Assembly (NCBI GenBank): GCA_903873165.1
Contig: CAIQNQ010000084.1
Location: 1-37,458, forward strand
Reading direction: 5' to 3'
Length of the DNA stretch: 37,458 bases
From: an uncultured Methylococcaceae bacterium
Lineage (GTDB): Bacteria; Pseudomonadota; Gammaproteobacteria; Methylococcales; Methylomonadaceae
Shown: piece by piece, positions 1 to 8,260 of the stretch
Numbering within the stretch: position 1 is the stretch's first letter
How the letters are laid out: the number at the start of each line of letters is the position of its first letter
Notes under the pieces: generated by a model
The model's database searches: none
The model's input: only the letters and a program-made list of their open reading frames with translations
What the model was told of the DNA's origin: nothing
Position numbers and translations under genes: made by a program

Positions 1-100
1 TGATGTCGCGGTATTTACCTCTGACGAAAACATCTCGTAAAATATCATCGGCAACACTCCAAATAAAACTAACGATTTGATTATGGACTTTTGGGTTCAT
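1..100 (-). CDS. hsdM: Type I restriction-modification DNA methylase HsdM, N-terminal fragment cut by the window edge
   Basis: Reading the minus strand from an ATG at 98-100 gives 33 codons that run off the left edge. The protein starts MNPKVHNQIVSFIW and continues with SVADDILRDVFVRGKYRD. That is the characteristic start of the N-terminal helical domain of HsdM N6-adenine methylases, the modification subunit of type I restriction systems. The catalytic NPPF/Y and SAM motifs lie outside the window. No strong ribosome binding site is visible upstream of the ATG. The call rests on recognising the conserved N-terminus only, so whether the gene is intact cannot be judged. The rest of the system (hsdS, hsdR) would be to the left. 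Confidence 0.75.
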   Translation of the reverse strand, partial: MNPKVHNQIVSFIWSVADDILRDVFVRGKYRDI

Positions 101-248
101 TGGCGGGATGATTTTAGAATTAGTGTTTTAGGGTTGTAATAGGGTTTGCTAAGTATATCAATCTACCAGTCTTTATCGGGCACAATTCTTTTCATAAAAT
201 CATCAAATAAAAGCAGTATCACCATGAGTTGAACTCCAAATCATACCC

Positions 249-476
249 TTGGCAATTAGACTGCTTCGGCATGTTTACCCCACTCTTGCAGAAAATACGG
301 ATAGCCTTTTGTTTTTAAATTATTTATTGGGGCATAATAAGGCTCTACCCTCATTATTTGACCTACATCGATTACAGTCGGCTATTTATCAAGAGTTACT
401 AAATCCAAAGCGGAACAATTTGATTAAAGCCCGATTAAAAATAGGTCAACCGATCAGTTACTTTTCTATTATCTGA
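249..476 (+). pseudogene. Possible relic of a hemolysin-type lysophospholipid acyltransferase (C-terminal piece)
   Basis: This is a 75-codon open frame whose only usable start is a TTG, with no convincing ribosome binding site. The translated end, with YQELLNPKRNN followed by KARLKIGQPIS, resembles the C-terminal end of PlsC-like hemolysin-type acyltransferases, where an RELLN stretch is followed by an IRIGxPI motif. The acyltransferase catalytic HX4D motif is absent, so no activity is expected. I read it as a decayed gene end rather than a functional small protein. It sits between the hsdM fragment and another short frame, in a stretch with no well-formed genes. The family assignment is tentative and could be chance similarity. 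Confidence 0.3.
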
Positions 477-547
477 ATATTAATGATGTAGATACCGACA
501 TTCAACCGACACATAATGCCGTTGGAATTCCCAAAAGCTCCTTAAAA

Positions 548-745
548 GTGGGGGCTAAAGTTGGATTTAAAGATAAAAACAACAATGACCTGTTTGGTGA
601 GGTGATTCGTCTTAACCCTAAAACAGCCACCGTTAGAATCAATGAACATTGCCGGTGGCTAGTCCATTATGATAATTTGTTTTACGTGATTGAGGGAGAG
701 CTTGGCGATACAAGAGAACAGACTTTTATCCCGCGTGATTTGTAA
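548..745 (+). CDS. Small uncharacterised protein or C-terminal relic (KTATV motif)
   Basis: This is a 65-codon frame from a GTG. The same frame is open further upstream to about 428 without an ATG in good context. The readable core is VGAKVGFKDKN, then GEVIRLNPKTATVRIN and a W-x-VHYDNL segment. This small beta-rich pattern is common at the ends of larger proteins (for example SprT-like proteins), where a G-x-V-x-R-x-N-x-KTATV strand pair is followed by a W-x-V-x-Y strand. No function can be assigned. It may be the remaining 3' end of a longer gene, because the recognisable pattern starts right at the first usable start codon. The plus-strand terminator at 936-983 is the next signal downstream. 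Confidence 0.35.
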   Translation: MGAKVGFKDKNNNDLFGEVIRLNPKTATVRINEHCRWLVHYDNLFYVIEGELGDTREQTFIPRDL

Positions 746-935
746 CTTTACCTTAACATCCAAATAAACGTTATAGATTATGATTGGCTTTAAAAAATGG
801 CCCTCGTCAGTTAGTTTCTTTAATAATAGTCAGTGCCTATTGCTTGCGCAACAAGGTAATCGAACCGCTTTAATGTATAACTCAATTTGACAACACCTAT
901 AATCGAGTTACACTCATCAGCGGAGATAGTTATTT

Positions 936-983
936 ACCGTTTGGCCTTCTTAAGACTTAAGAAGCAACCAAACGGTTTTTTTT
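936..983 (+). terminator. Strong intrinsic terminator reading rightward
   Basis: The arms ACCGTTTGG (936-944) and CCAAACGGT (968-976) pair perfectly. The inner arms CTTCTT and AAGAAG (946-951 and 959-964) extend the stem, and a run of eight T follows at 976-983. The T-run is on the plus strand only. It therefore terminates rightward transcription, not the mtn operon, which comes from the other side. The nearest upstream plus-strand frame ends at 745. A TATAAT hexamer at 898-903 lies just upstream without a good -35 partner. Confidence 0.8.
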
Positions 984-1010
984 GCCTAATAATTATAATA
1001 ACTGAAGTAA

Positions 1011-1685
1011 TCAAATGTTGATGGCATCAAAACTAAGCACTTGTTGATGCTCACTATGTGCATCGGTAATACCCTCTCTTGTTAACCAGATAGTTTGCAT
1101 ACCTACTGTTTTTGCCGCATCTAATTCTTCTTTAATATCTGATAAAAACAAGCACTGCTCTGCGGGTAAACCAATTTGCTCTACTATGTTGGCATAAGAT
1201 GCCGACTCTCTTTTACCGCCGATATTTGTATCAAAATAACCTGAAAATAAAGGATTTAAATCGCCGCATTCAGTATGCCCAAACAATAATTTCTGCGCAT
1301 ATACTGATCCTGATGAATAGATGTATAAGCTTAAACCGTTCGTATGCCAAAGCTGCAGGTTATCGACAGCATCTTGATAAAGATGGCCTTTAAAATCACC
1401 TTTTAAATAGCCTGCTTCCCATATTAAGCCTTGCAGAGATTTTAACGGCGTGACTTTTTTATCTTCATCTATCCATTGAATCAGCTGATCTATCAATTGC
1501 TCAATATTGAGTGCTTTACCTACCTCTTTTGAACTATCAGCCTGCACTGCCAATATTGCTTCATCCTGCGCATGTGTATGCACATAGTCGGCTAAATGCG
1601 TTCTAGCATACGGAAATAACACCTCTTTAACAAAAGAAAGGGAAGACGTCGTACCCTCTATATCAGTAATAATCGCTTTAATCAT
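1011..1685 (-). CDS. mtnC: Enolase-phosphatase E1 (2,3-diketo-5-methylthiopentyl-1-phosphate enolase-phosphatase)
   Basis: This HAD-superfamily enzyme of the methionine salvage pathway enolises and then dephosphorylates diketomethylthiopentyl phosphate to give acireductone, the substrate of MtnD. At 224 aa it has the usual length. The HAD motifs are visible: DIEGT at 8-12 (nucleophile Asp8, Glu10), SSGS at 124-127, Lys158 in GGKRES, and SD at 182-183 in LSDIKEE. The first aspartate pair is D-x-E, the MtnC signature, rather than the D-x-D of most HADs. Its ATG overlaps the mtnD stop by four bases (ATGA), so it is translationally coupled as the last gene of mtnB-mtnD-mtnC. No T-tailed hairpin follows it on its own strand. 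Confidence 0.96.
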   Translation of the reverse strand: MIKAIITDIEGTTSSLSFVKEVLFPYARTHLADYVHTHAQDEAILAVQADSSKEVGKALNIEQLIDQLIQWIDEDKKVTPLKSLQGLIWEAGYLKGDFKGHLYQDAVDNLQLWHTNGLSLYIYSSGSVYAQKLLFGHTECGDLNPLFSGYFDTNIGGKRESASYANIVEQIGLPAEQCLFLSDIKEELDAAKTVGMQTIWLTREGITDAHSEHQQVLSFDAINI

Positions 1686-2242
1686 GCTAACGCAGCCACA
1701 TAACCATCAAAACTAGGGAAGTCTTTCGCTATCTCACTCCCTGTAAAATTAGCCACCCAACCGTCTGGGGTAGTAAACAATCTAATACAGGTAAACTTAG
1801 GATTTTCACCCATATCAAACCAATGTGGCGTATTGGCTGGTACACTGATTAAATCGCCCTGCTCACAAAGCACCGCATAGACTTTATTATGCACATGCAA
1901 ATAAAACAAACCTCGCCCTTCTACAAAGAAGCGCACTTCAAAATCTTCATGAATGTGTTCCGCTAAAAACTTTTGTCTAAATACGGCTCTATCGGGATGA
2001 TCAGGATTTAACTTCATAACATCAACAGACTGAAAATGACACTCAGCCTTTAACTTTTCTATTGATGTCGCATAAGCCGATAACACACTGGCCTGATCCG
2101 CATCAGCCGCTAAGTCATGTTCACTCGTCCATTGCTCAAACTGCACGCCTAAAGGCTTTAATTGATTTTGGATATCGGTATAGTCTGTAAAAAGCTCACC
2201 TTGTTGAGGTTGATTATCGGGGTAAATAGTGAGAGCTGTCAT
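1682..2242 (-). CDS. mtnD: Acireductone dioxygenase (cupin family)
   Basis: This cytoplasmic metalloenzyme of methionine salvage cleaves acireductone with O2. With iron it gives the keto acid precursor of methionine; with nickel it gives the off-pathway product. It is 186 aa. The metal ligands are His96 and His98 (EHIHED), Glu102 (FEVRFF) and His140 (NTPHWF), the same numbering as the well-studied Klebsiella enzyme. The cupin core around FFVEGRGLFYLHV is intact. Its start shares one base with the mtnB stop (TAATG), and its stop overlaps mtnC, so the three genes form one translation-coupled unit with consecutive pathway steps. Confidence 0.97.
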   Translation of the reverse strand: MTALTIYPDNQPQQGELFTDYTDIQNQLKPLGVQFEQWTSEHDLAADADQASVLSAYATSIEKLKAECHFQSVDVMKLNPDHPDRAVFRQKFLAEHIHEDFEVRFFVEGRGLFYLHVHNKVYAVLCEQGDLISVPANTPHWFDMGENPKFTCIRLFTTPDGWVANFTGSEIAKDFPSFDGYVAALA

Positions 2243-2859
2243 TAATTTTTAACTCCATATAGGCGTAGTTCACATTCAAATAAAAAGTCCAAGGCTTCAA
2301 GGTAACGCAAAGTTTCGTCTATTGAGCGTCCCCACGTATACAAGCCGTGGCCAGCAATAATATAAGCATAACACTGAGGGTACTCTTGCAAATAAGCTTC
2401 GACAACACTGGCTAATCGGGCAATATCTTGATCATTAGCAAAGATAGGCACCACAATTTGAGTTTCGTGGGTATCAATGCCATTAAATGCTTTTAACAAC
2501 TCATAATCTTTTAAAACAATTTCTGTTTTAAAAATCTTGGAAATCAAGGTGGCATTCAACGAATGGGGATGTAATATTGACTGAATGTCTGAATAATGCT
2601 TATATAAGGAAGTATGCAACAATGTTTCAGCAGAGGGTTTTTTACCGTCTAATGATTGGGCGGCCGCATCAATCAACATAATATCGGCTATTTCTAAGCG
2701 ACCTTTATGTTTACCTGAAACGGTAATCGCTATCGTGTCATTAGGTAGACGTATAGAAAAATTACCGCTGGTTGCAGGCACCCAGCCCTTACTGTCAATA
2801 AAACGGCCTGCTGCGATTATTTGTTGAGCAGCATTAAAAAATGCATCATTATTATTCAT
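2242..2859 (-). CDS. mtnB: Methylthioribulose-1-phosphate dehydratase (class II aldolase fold)
   Basis: It dehydrates methylthioribulose-1-phosphate to the diketone used by MtnC in methionine salvage. The 205-aa protein has the class II aldolase/adducin fold. Visible active-site features are TSGNFSIR at 30-37, SGKHKG at 49-53, SAETLLH with Glu78, the zinc pair His97 and His99 in HPHS, and the third zinc histidine His171 in AGHGLYTWG. It is the first gene of mtnB-mtnD-mtnC. mtnA, mtnK and mtnP are not in the window. Its start faces the DUF475 gene across 64 bases, which must hold both promoters. Confidence 0.95.
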   Translation of the reverse strand: MNNNDAFFNAAQQIIAAGRFIDSKGWVPATSGNFSIRLPNDTIAITVSGKHKGRLEIADIMLIDAAAQSLDGKKPSAETLLHTSLYKHYSDIQSILHPHSLNATLISKIFKTEIVLKDYELLKAFNGIDTHETQIVVPIFANDQDIARLASVVEAYLQEYPQCYAYIIAGHGLYTWGRSIDETLRYLEALDFLFECELRLYGVKN

Positions 2860-2923
2860 TTAAATATTTCAATTACATAGTTTTAGTTTGCACCACAACA
2901 TCACTCATTAAATAAGGTACTTT

Positions 2924-3937
2924 ATGCAGCATTTTCGTCTTTCTTTTATCATTACTACCGTTTGTTTAGCGATCGCCATTTATTGGGGCGGCATGATGGG
3001 CGCATTTATCGCACTTATTTTGGGTGTACTTGAAGTGAGTTTATCATTTGATAACGCTGTTGTGAATGCTTCCGTCCTAAAACGCATGGATGAGCGTTGG
3101 CAACAATACTTCTTAACTTGGGGTATTTTAATCGCTGTTTTTGGAATGCGCTTATTATTTCCTATTTTAATCGTAAACCTTGCGACAGGCCTCGATTTTA
3201 TCGGTGTTGTTAATATGGCTTTACATGATCCTAATACTTACGCACACCACCTTGAAGAATCACATACTCAAATTGCTGCCTTTGGCGGTATGTTCTTGAT
3301 AATGGTCTTTTTCTCCTTCATTTTTGATGCGGGTAAAGAGCTACACTGGCTAGGCTATATTGAAAGAAAATTATCTAACTTCGGAAAACTAGAATCCATT
3401 GAAGTTATATTTGCCCTAAGCATTTTATTATTTGGTCAACATTGGTTACCTGAAGATATCCGTTTCAAAGCCTTAATTGCCGGTATTTCTGGGGTGATTC
3501 TTTACGTTATCGTTGGTAGCTTATCTGCGTTATTTGAAGATGAAGAAGAAGGTGAAGAGGTTTCAGATGCCATTAAAAAAGGCAGTGTCATGAGTTTTTT
3601 ATATCTGGAAGTTTTAGATGCGTCCTTCTCGTTTGATGGTGTCATTGGCGCGTTTGCCATTACTCAAGATGTTGTTATTATTATGTTAGGTTTAGCGATA
3701 GGCGCAATGTTTGTCAGAAGCTTAACTGTGTATTTAGTGCGTAAAGGCACTTTAGACGAGTATGTGTTTTTAGAACACGGCGCTCATTATGCGATTGGCT
3801 GTCTTGCCGTCATTATGCTGCTCAGCATACAAATTGAAATCCCTGAAGTGATCACTGGCCTTATTGGCGCCGTTCTGATTGGACTATCCGTTATCTCCTC
3901 TATTTTTTATAAAAGAAAATTAGCAAAATTAGCTTAA
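2924..3937 (+). CDS. DUF475 / TerC-like integral membrane protein
   Basis: This is a 337-aa multi-span inner-membrane protein of the DUF475 group within the TerC/LysE-type superfamily. Two inverted acidic membrane motifs stand out: SLSFDNAV at 39-46 and SFSFDGVIGAF at 234-244. Such paired Asp-bearing segments are thought to line a metal or cation path in TerC relatives, some of which export manganese. A charged loop rich in Glu (EDEEEGEE, about 205-212) separates the two halves. No substrate can be assigned from sequence. An AAGG lies shortly before the ATG. The start is divergent from mtnB, and rpiA follows on the same strand after a 78-base gap. Confidence 0.88.
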   Translation: MQHFRLSFIITTVCLAIAIYWGGMMGAFIALILGVLEVSLSFDNAVVNASVLKRMDERWQQYFLTWGILIAVFGMRLLFPILIVNLATGLDFIGVVNMALHDPNTYAHHLEESHTQIAAFGGMFLIMVFFSFIFDAGKELHWLGYIERKLSNFGKLESIEVIFALSILLFGQHWLPEDIRFKALIAGISGVILYVIVGSLSALFEDEEEGEEVSDAIKKGSVMSFLYLEVLDASFSFDGVIGAFAITQDVVIIMLGLAIGAMFVRSLTVYLVRKGTLDEYVFLEHGAHYAIGCLAVIMLLSIQIEIPEVITGLIGAVLIGLSVISSIFYKRKLAKLA

Positions 3938-4015
3938 ATATTTAAACGCTTTATTAGAAATCGGCTGTAAAATGCCACTTTCAAAATTATCACTTTTATT
4001 CAATACGGAAACATC

Positions 4016-4669
4016 ATGACACAAGATGAATTAAAACAAAAAGTAGCACAAGCGGCCATAGAATATGTAAAAGATGTTGCTATTATCGGCGTAGGGACTG
4101 GCTCAACTGTTAAACATTTTATTGATTATTTAGCCGACATTAAAGGCAGTATAGAAGGCGCTGTTTCTAGCTCTGAAGTCAGTACCGCCCATCTTAAAAA
4201 AGTGGGTATTCCAGTATTTGACTTAAACGCTGTAGGCACTTTAGATGTGTATGTTGATGGTGCTGATGAAGTCAATCCACACAAACACATGATTAAAGGC
4301 GGTGGTGGAGCGTTAACACGTGAAAAAATTATTGCTGCGGCCAGTAAAAAGTTTGTTTGTATTGTTGATGAAACAAAAACAGTTGATGTATTAGGTGCTT
4401 TTGCACTTCCTGTTGAGGTTATTCCTATGGCAAGAAGTTATGTCGCTAGAGAGTTAGTAAAATTAGGGGGTCAACCCGTATGGCGTGAAAACTATATTAC
4501 CGATAACCATAATGAAATTCTTGATGTACATAATCTTTCAATTTTAGACCCAACTGAATTAGAAAGAATCATTAACAATATTACAGGGGTAGTGACTAAT
4601 GGTCTTTTTGCTATTCGCCCCGCTGATGTGGTATTAATTGGTAAAGGCACTGAAGTTATTACTCGCTAA
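4016..4669 (+). CDS. rpiA: Ribose-5-phosphate isomerase A
   Basis: It interconverts ribose-5-phosphate and ribulose-5-phosphate in the pentose phosphate pathway. The 217-aa length is typical. The phosphate loop VGTGST is at 26-31. The active-site residues Asp81 and Asp84 (DGADEV), Lys94 (IKGGGG) and Glu103 (the catalytic base in TREK) are all present at the numbering of the E. coli enzyme. A GGAAA stretch precedes the ATG. The gene ends just before a bidirectional terminator that also serves the convergent gsp operon. Confidence 0.97.
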   Translation: MTQDELKQKVAQAAIEYVKDVAIIGVGTGSTVKHFIDYLADIKGSIEGAVSSSEVSTAHLKKVGIPVFDLNAVGTLDVYVDGADEVNPHKHMIKGGGGALTREKIIAAASKKFVCIVDETKTVDVLGAFALPVEVIPMARSYVARELVKLGGQPVWRENYITDNHNEILDVHNLSILDPTELERIINNITGVVTNGLFAIRPADVVLIGKGTEVITR

Positions 4670-4700
4670 TTTAGCACTGTTAATTTCTTAAATTAGCCAC

Positions 4701-4737
4701 AAAAAAAGGTGGGATATATTAAACATTCCACCTTTTT
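4701..4737. terminator. Bidirectional terminator between rpiA and gspD
   Basis: An A-run leads into GGTGGGAT, which pairs (one G-T wobble) with ATTCCACC, and a T-run follows. On the opposite strand the A-run becomes the T-tail. This convergent site ends both rpiA (plus) and the gsp operon (minus). Confidence 0.8.
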
Positions 4738-4765
4738 ACTCACATTAATTACCAACTGAAAAAAC

Positions 4766-7066
4766 CTACCGCTGCCTTGGTGATACAAAAGCCTTATCGT
4801 TATCCTGATAAATTCCGGTTAACTTACGTTTAAATTCAGCTGAAATAACCCTTGAATCCTGCTTACTTTTTACTACCCTAGGTGTAATTAAAACCACAAG
4901 TTCTTGTTTGTTCTTTTTATTATCAGTACCGCTAAATAAAGAACCAATTACGGGCATATCATATAGCCAAGGCATACCATTTTTACTGTTATCATTACTT
5001 TCATCGATTAATCCTCCTAATACTATAGTCTCTCCATCTTGCACGGCAACCGAACTATTAATTTCTTTTTTATCAATTGTTGCAGAAGTAGTTACTCCCG
5101 TAGTCGTTGTAATTGGTTTACTGACTATTTGGCTTAACTTCATAATGACCATGCCATTCGCATTAACTCTAGGCGTTACTTCTAAAGTCACTCCCGTATC
5201 TTTATATTGAATAGTGTTAGCCGTTGCTAAACCAGTCGATGTGGTAGGAATAGAGGTTGTGCCTGTCTGTATAGGAATCTGTTGACCCACATTAATTTTG
5301 GCCTTTTGGTTATTCAAAACCATTAATGAGGGTGAAGAAATCACGTTCACATTACTTGTTGTCGCTTGAGCATTTAATAGTGCTTGTATCGCCCCTGATG
5401 TGTATAAAGTACTCAATCCACCCGTAGCAACCGCAGCTGCCGTAGAAGACGCAGCGGTACTTAAAGAACTTGCTGTAGGGGATCCAGGTGGAACTGATAT
5501 TTCACCTCCTGAAATACGATTATGAGATAAATACCAAGATATACCATATTTTAATTCATTTGTTAAAGTTACCGACACCACGGTTGCATCAATCAAAACT
5601 TGCAAAGGCATCACATCCAATTGCGTAATAACGGGTAATACAATGTCATAATCCTGAGCAGAAGCAACAATAATGATTGAATTATTTGCCTCATCCGCTA
5701 TGATTTTAACTTTACCAATATTAGATATTGAACCACCGCCACTTGAATCTTCCTTTGTTTTATCCGACTCTAAATCTGAATTAACTTCATTAGCTGCCAA
5801 TACGTCTAAATTTGCCAAGACAGCGTTGCTTTGATTACTGTTTTGCATCCCATTTGTATTAGATGAATTATTTAAATCAGAAGAAGATGATCCGCCGTTA
5901 TAACTTGAGGAACTAGTCCCGCTACTTGAAGAATTGCTACCTGTACCAGAATTTGATGAATCCTGATTTGAAAGTGTATCAGCCGCTTCTCCGGGCGCTA
6001 CCTTAGCAGAACTATCCGTACTTTTTGAACTAGAAAATATTTGATTTAAAGTAGCAGCTAATTTTTTTGCATCAACATGTTGAACTTTATAAACATTAAC
6101 CCCGCCACTCGAAGCATTATTAACTTTATCTAATCGGGTAATCCAACTATCTACATCATCTAAATATCTTGCTTGATGAGTAACAGCTAATATGGCATTT
6201 AAGCGTTTAATGGGTATAAACTGAAAGAATCCACCGTCACTTTCTTTGCCTTTTTGAGCAAAGATGCCTTGTAATTCTTTAATGATAGTGCCGGGATCAA
6301 CATGAACTAAAGTAAACAAACCAAACGAACGGCCTTTTAACACATCAATATCAAAAGTATTAATAATATCAACAACTCTTGCAATTTCATCCGCTGAACC
6401 AGCTACCACTATTATATTTCGCTTAACATCCACATTTAAAATGGTTTTTTCTTGCACTAGTGGCTTAATAATATCAACAACATCTTGTACGGCAACATTC
6501 TTGACTGGAATGACTCGCGTTTGATAACCCGCTACTTTAGCTGATAAATCTGAAGTAAATAATGCATCAGCACTGGGTTCAATATGATAAATTTTTCCAT
6601 CTTTCACTAAAGCCGCATTATTCATCCTAAGCACCATTTCTAAGGCGGGCAATAATTCTTCTTTAGTTAATGGCTCAGTAGTTTGCAATGTTACTTTTCC
6701 AGTTACTTTAGGACTTAAAACGTAACTTTGCCCTAAAATATCACTCAACACTACTTTAGCTACTTCGCCTAAATCTGCTTCGTCAAAATTTAGACTATAA
6801 GAACCCGTTCCTTTAACAACAGTTGCGCGACTTTTTTGGGGCGTAGCTGAAACGTATCTATCTGTACCTGGATATATCTCTTTACTGCCCTCTAGCACAG
6901 GAGTTGTATTTTCTAATTGAGGAAAAACCTCATCTGACACATTTTCTTTTACTGAATTTAAAGGCTGCTTTACTTGCTGTCTAGGAGATAATAATTCACA
7001 GCCAATAAGTGAAATACTTATCACCACAATATGAGTTAATTTAATTATTTTCGATGTCTTATTCAT
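4766..7066 (-). CDS. gspD: Type II secretion secretin GspD with its own lipoprotein signal
   Basis: This is the outer-membrane secretin channel of the type II secretion system, 766 aa. The N-terminus ends its hydrophobic stretch in LIGC, so Cys23 is a likely lipidation site with Glu at +2. This resembles HxcQ-type liposecretins, which reach the outer membrane without a separate pilotin. Next come the N0 domain (from about 90), the N1-N3 ring domains, and a long Ser/Asn/Gly-rich insertion at about 345-420. The C-terminal secretin barrel includes the VPPGSP gate region and a conserved end near VVLITPRVV. The gene is last in the operon. Its ATG overlaps the gspN stop in ATGAATAA, suggesting coupled translation. 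Confidence 0.95.
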   Translation of the reverse strand: MNKTSKIIKLTHIVVISISLIGCELLSPRQQVKQPLNSVKENVSDEVFPQLENTTPVLEGSKEIYPGTDRYVSATPQKSRATVVKGTGSYSLNFDEADLGEVAKVVLSDILGQSYVLSPKVTGKVTLQTTEPLTKEELLPALEMVLRMNNAALVKDGKIYHIEPSADALFTSDLSAKVAGYQTRVIPVKNVAVQDVVDIIKPLVQEKTILNVDVKRNIIVVAGSADEIARVVDIINTFDIDVLKGRSFGLFTLVHVDPGTIIKELQGIFAQKGKESDGGFFQFIPIKRLNAILAVTHQARYLDDVDSWITRLDKVNNASSGGVNVYKVQHVDAKKLAATLNQIFSSSKSTDSSAKVAPGEAADTLSNQDSSNSGTGSNSSSSGTSSSSYNGGSSSSDLNNSSNTNGMQNSNQSNAVLANLDVLAANEVNSDLESDKTKEDSSGGGSISNIGKVKIIADEANNSIIIVASAQDYDIVLPVITQLDVMPLQVLIDATVVSVTLTNELKYGISWYLSHNRISGGEISVPPGSPTASSLSTAASSTAAAVATGGLSTLYTSGAIQALLNAQATTSNVNVISSPSLMVLNNQKAKINVGQQIPIQTGTTSIPTTSTGLATANTIQYKDTGVTLEVTPRVNANGMVIMKLSQIVSKPITTTTGVTTSATIDKKEINSSVAVQDGETIVLGGLIDESNDNSKNGMPWLYDMPVIGSLFSGTDNKKNKQELVVLITPRVVKSKQDSRVISAEFKRKLTGIYQDNDKAFVSPRQR

Positions 7067-7658
7067 TTATATTCTCAGGGTCGGCCTCTGGAAGTTCCGA
7101 ATTATCTACTGGGGGATTATCAGGTGAATCTTGTAATTTATTTTTTAATGAATTTTTATTCTTTACTTTCCTTAATAACAATTCTTTTGACTGGCTACCT
7201 TGCATGAAAATAACTTTATCAAGATAAATTTCGGTTAATTTCCAACCATCAAGATCTCCATCCTTGCTTAATCTTCTATATTTATCTTTAACTGTCTTGG
7301 AAGCTGTACGAGAAAGAAAGGCTGATAAACCATTTTTTGTAGAATAAACACCATTTAATTCCCAATCAAAAACAACAGGAGTGAGGGAAGAATTTTGAAT
7401 TTCTTCTGGAGTTGGCTCATCAATCGGTCTACGACCTTTTATGAATAAAGGCCTAGCAACTAAATCCGCATAGCTTTCCTCTGATATTTTATGTAGATCA
7501 ATATGAGGCATTTCATCTTGCACAGTTTTATCTTCTGTTGAATTAAGGGAATCTAAAACAGCCGATTGCGACCACATCGCGAACAACCACTCACCCAAAA
7601 TTATCAAAATACAGGCAAAACAAATAGACGCTAATAAGGAAATTAATTTTGTATTCAT
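7059..7658 (-). CDS. gspN: Type II secretion GspN/GspC-type inner-membrane connector (XpsN-like)
   Basis: This 199-aa bitopic protein has one N-terminal membrane span (about 7-28). A periplasmic homology-region-like domain follows, with the stretch ARPLFIKGRRP, then VVFDWELNGVYS, a beta-rich core up to about 165, and a charged Pro/Asn/Glu-rich tail. In type II systems this position is filled by GspC, which links the inner-membrane platform to the secretin. No PDZ domain is present. The place between gspM and gspD matches XpsN of Xanthomonas, which does the GspC job there. Its start shares one base with the gspM stop (TAATG). The exact subfamily name is inferred from gene order and size. Confidence 0.8.
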   Translation of the reverse strand: MNTKLISLLASICFACILIILGEWLFAMWSQSAVLDSLNSTEDKTVQDEMPHIDLHKISEESYADLVARPLFIKGRRPIDEPTPEEIQNSSLTPVVFDWELNGVYSTKNGLSAFLSRTASKTVKDKYRRLSKDGDLDGWKLTEIYLDKVIFMQGSQSKELLLRKVKNKNSLKNKLQDSPDNPPVDNSELPEADPENINE

Positions 7659-8260
7659 TAAGCTGGGTTTCTCATAAAACTAACCGCCTGAAAATTAACA
7701 TTCAACTCATTACTTGACTCCATTTGCTTGGTTACTCGATTTCGAGTGCCTCGCATAGGTCTTATATCAATCTGATTAATTATAATTAAAGGCTCTGATG
7801 TTTCAATTTTATACAACACCTTACGTAATACATCACTGTTTCCGGTCATTCTAACGCTTACAGTTATACGCTTAAAATTTTCTTTATTACTTAAGGGTAA
7901 AGCTTGCGTACTACTTAATTGTCCACCTGCTTCAATGATCGCTTTTTTAATAAACTCCTGCATATCTGCTGAAGCCAAAGCATCGGTATCTTGCAAATTA
8001 AAATAGCCTTGCATATCTTGTTGCTGATTAATAGTTGCCACGCTTTTGGTTATAAGATCCGCCTTAGCCAAAATACGTTCATATTTTTGCAACTTAAAGA
8101 CCAGATCATTTTTTGTATTATGCAACTCCATTGCCTCACTCATTAAAGGCATAATAATGACTAAAAAAATAATTATAATTAAGCTAAATAAAATACCCAG
8201 CGCAATCGAACGCTGCTGAATCTCAGGTGATGAAAAGTCTATTTTTTTAAAGTTATTCAT
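7658..8260 (-). CDS. gspM: Type II secretion inner-membrane protein GspM
   Basis: This is a component of the inner-membrane assembly platform that pairs with GspL. With the ATG at 8258-8260 it is 200 aa: a short cytoplasmic start, one membrane span at about 17-40 (ALGILFSLIIIIFLV), a coiled-coil-like stretch, and a periplasmic ferredoxin-like domain ending in NFQAVSFMRNP. Longer starts exist (ATG at 8272, TTG at 8290). I prefer 8260 because it overlaps the gspL stop in ATGAATAA, exactly as gspD overlaps gspN. The family (T2SSM_b type) is recognised by size, layout and position rather than a catalytic motif. Confidence 0.88.
   Translation of the reverse strand: MNNFKKIDFSSPEIQQRSIALGILFSLIIIIFLVIIMPLMSEAMELHNTKNDLVFKLQKYERILAKADLITKSVATINQQQDMQGYFNLQDTDALASADMQEFIKKAIIEAGGQLSSTQALPLSNKENFKRITVSVRMTGNSDVLRKVLYKIETSEPLIIINQIDIRPMRGTRNRVTKQMESSNELNVNFQAVSFMRNPA

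Noticed and set aside
887-903. TTGACA at 887-892 and TATAAT at 898-903 as a promoter
   Set aside because: Both hexamers are perfect but only five bases apart, so they cannot work as one sigma70 promoter.
968-983. Terminator at 936-983 as the end of the mtn operon
   Set aside because: The T-run is on the plus strand; on the minus strand the stem is followed by AAATAACTATC, which is not a terminator tail.
5860-6000. Ser/Asn codon-rich stretch as a DNA tandem repeat or CRISPR-like array
   Set aside because: There is no regular period or conserved repeat unit; it is a low-complexity coding segment.
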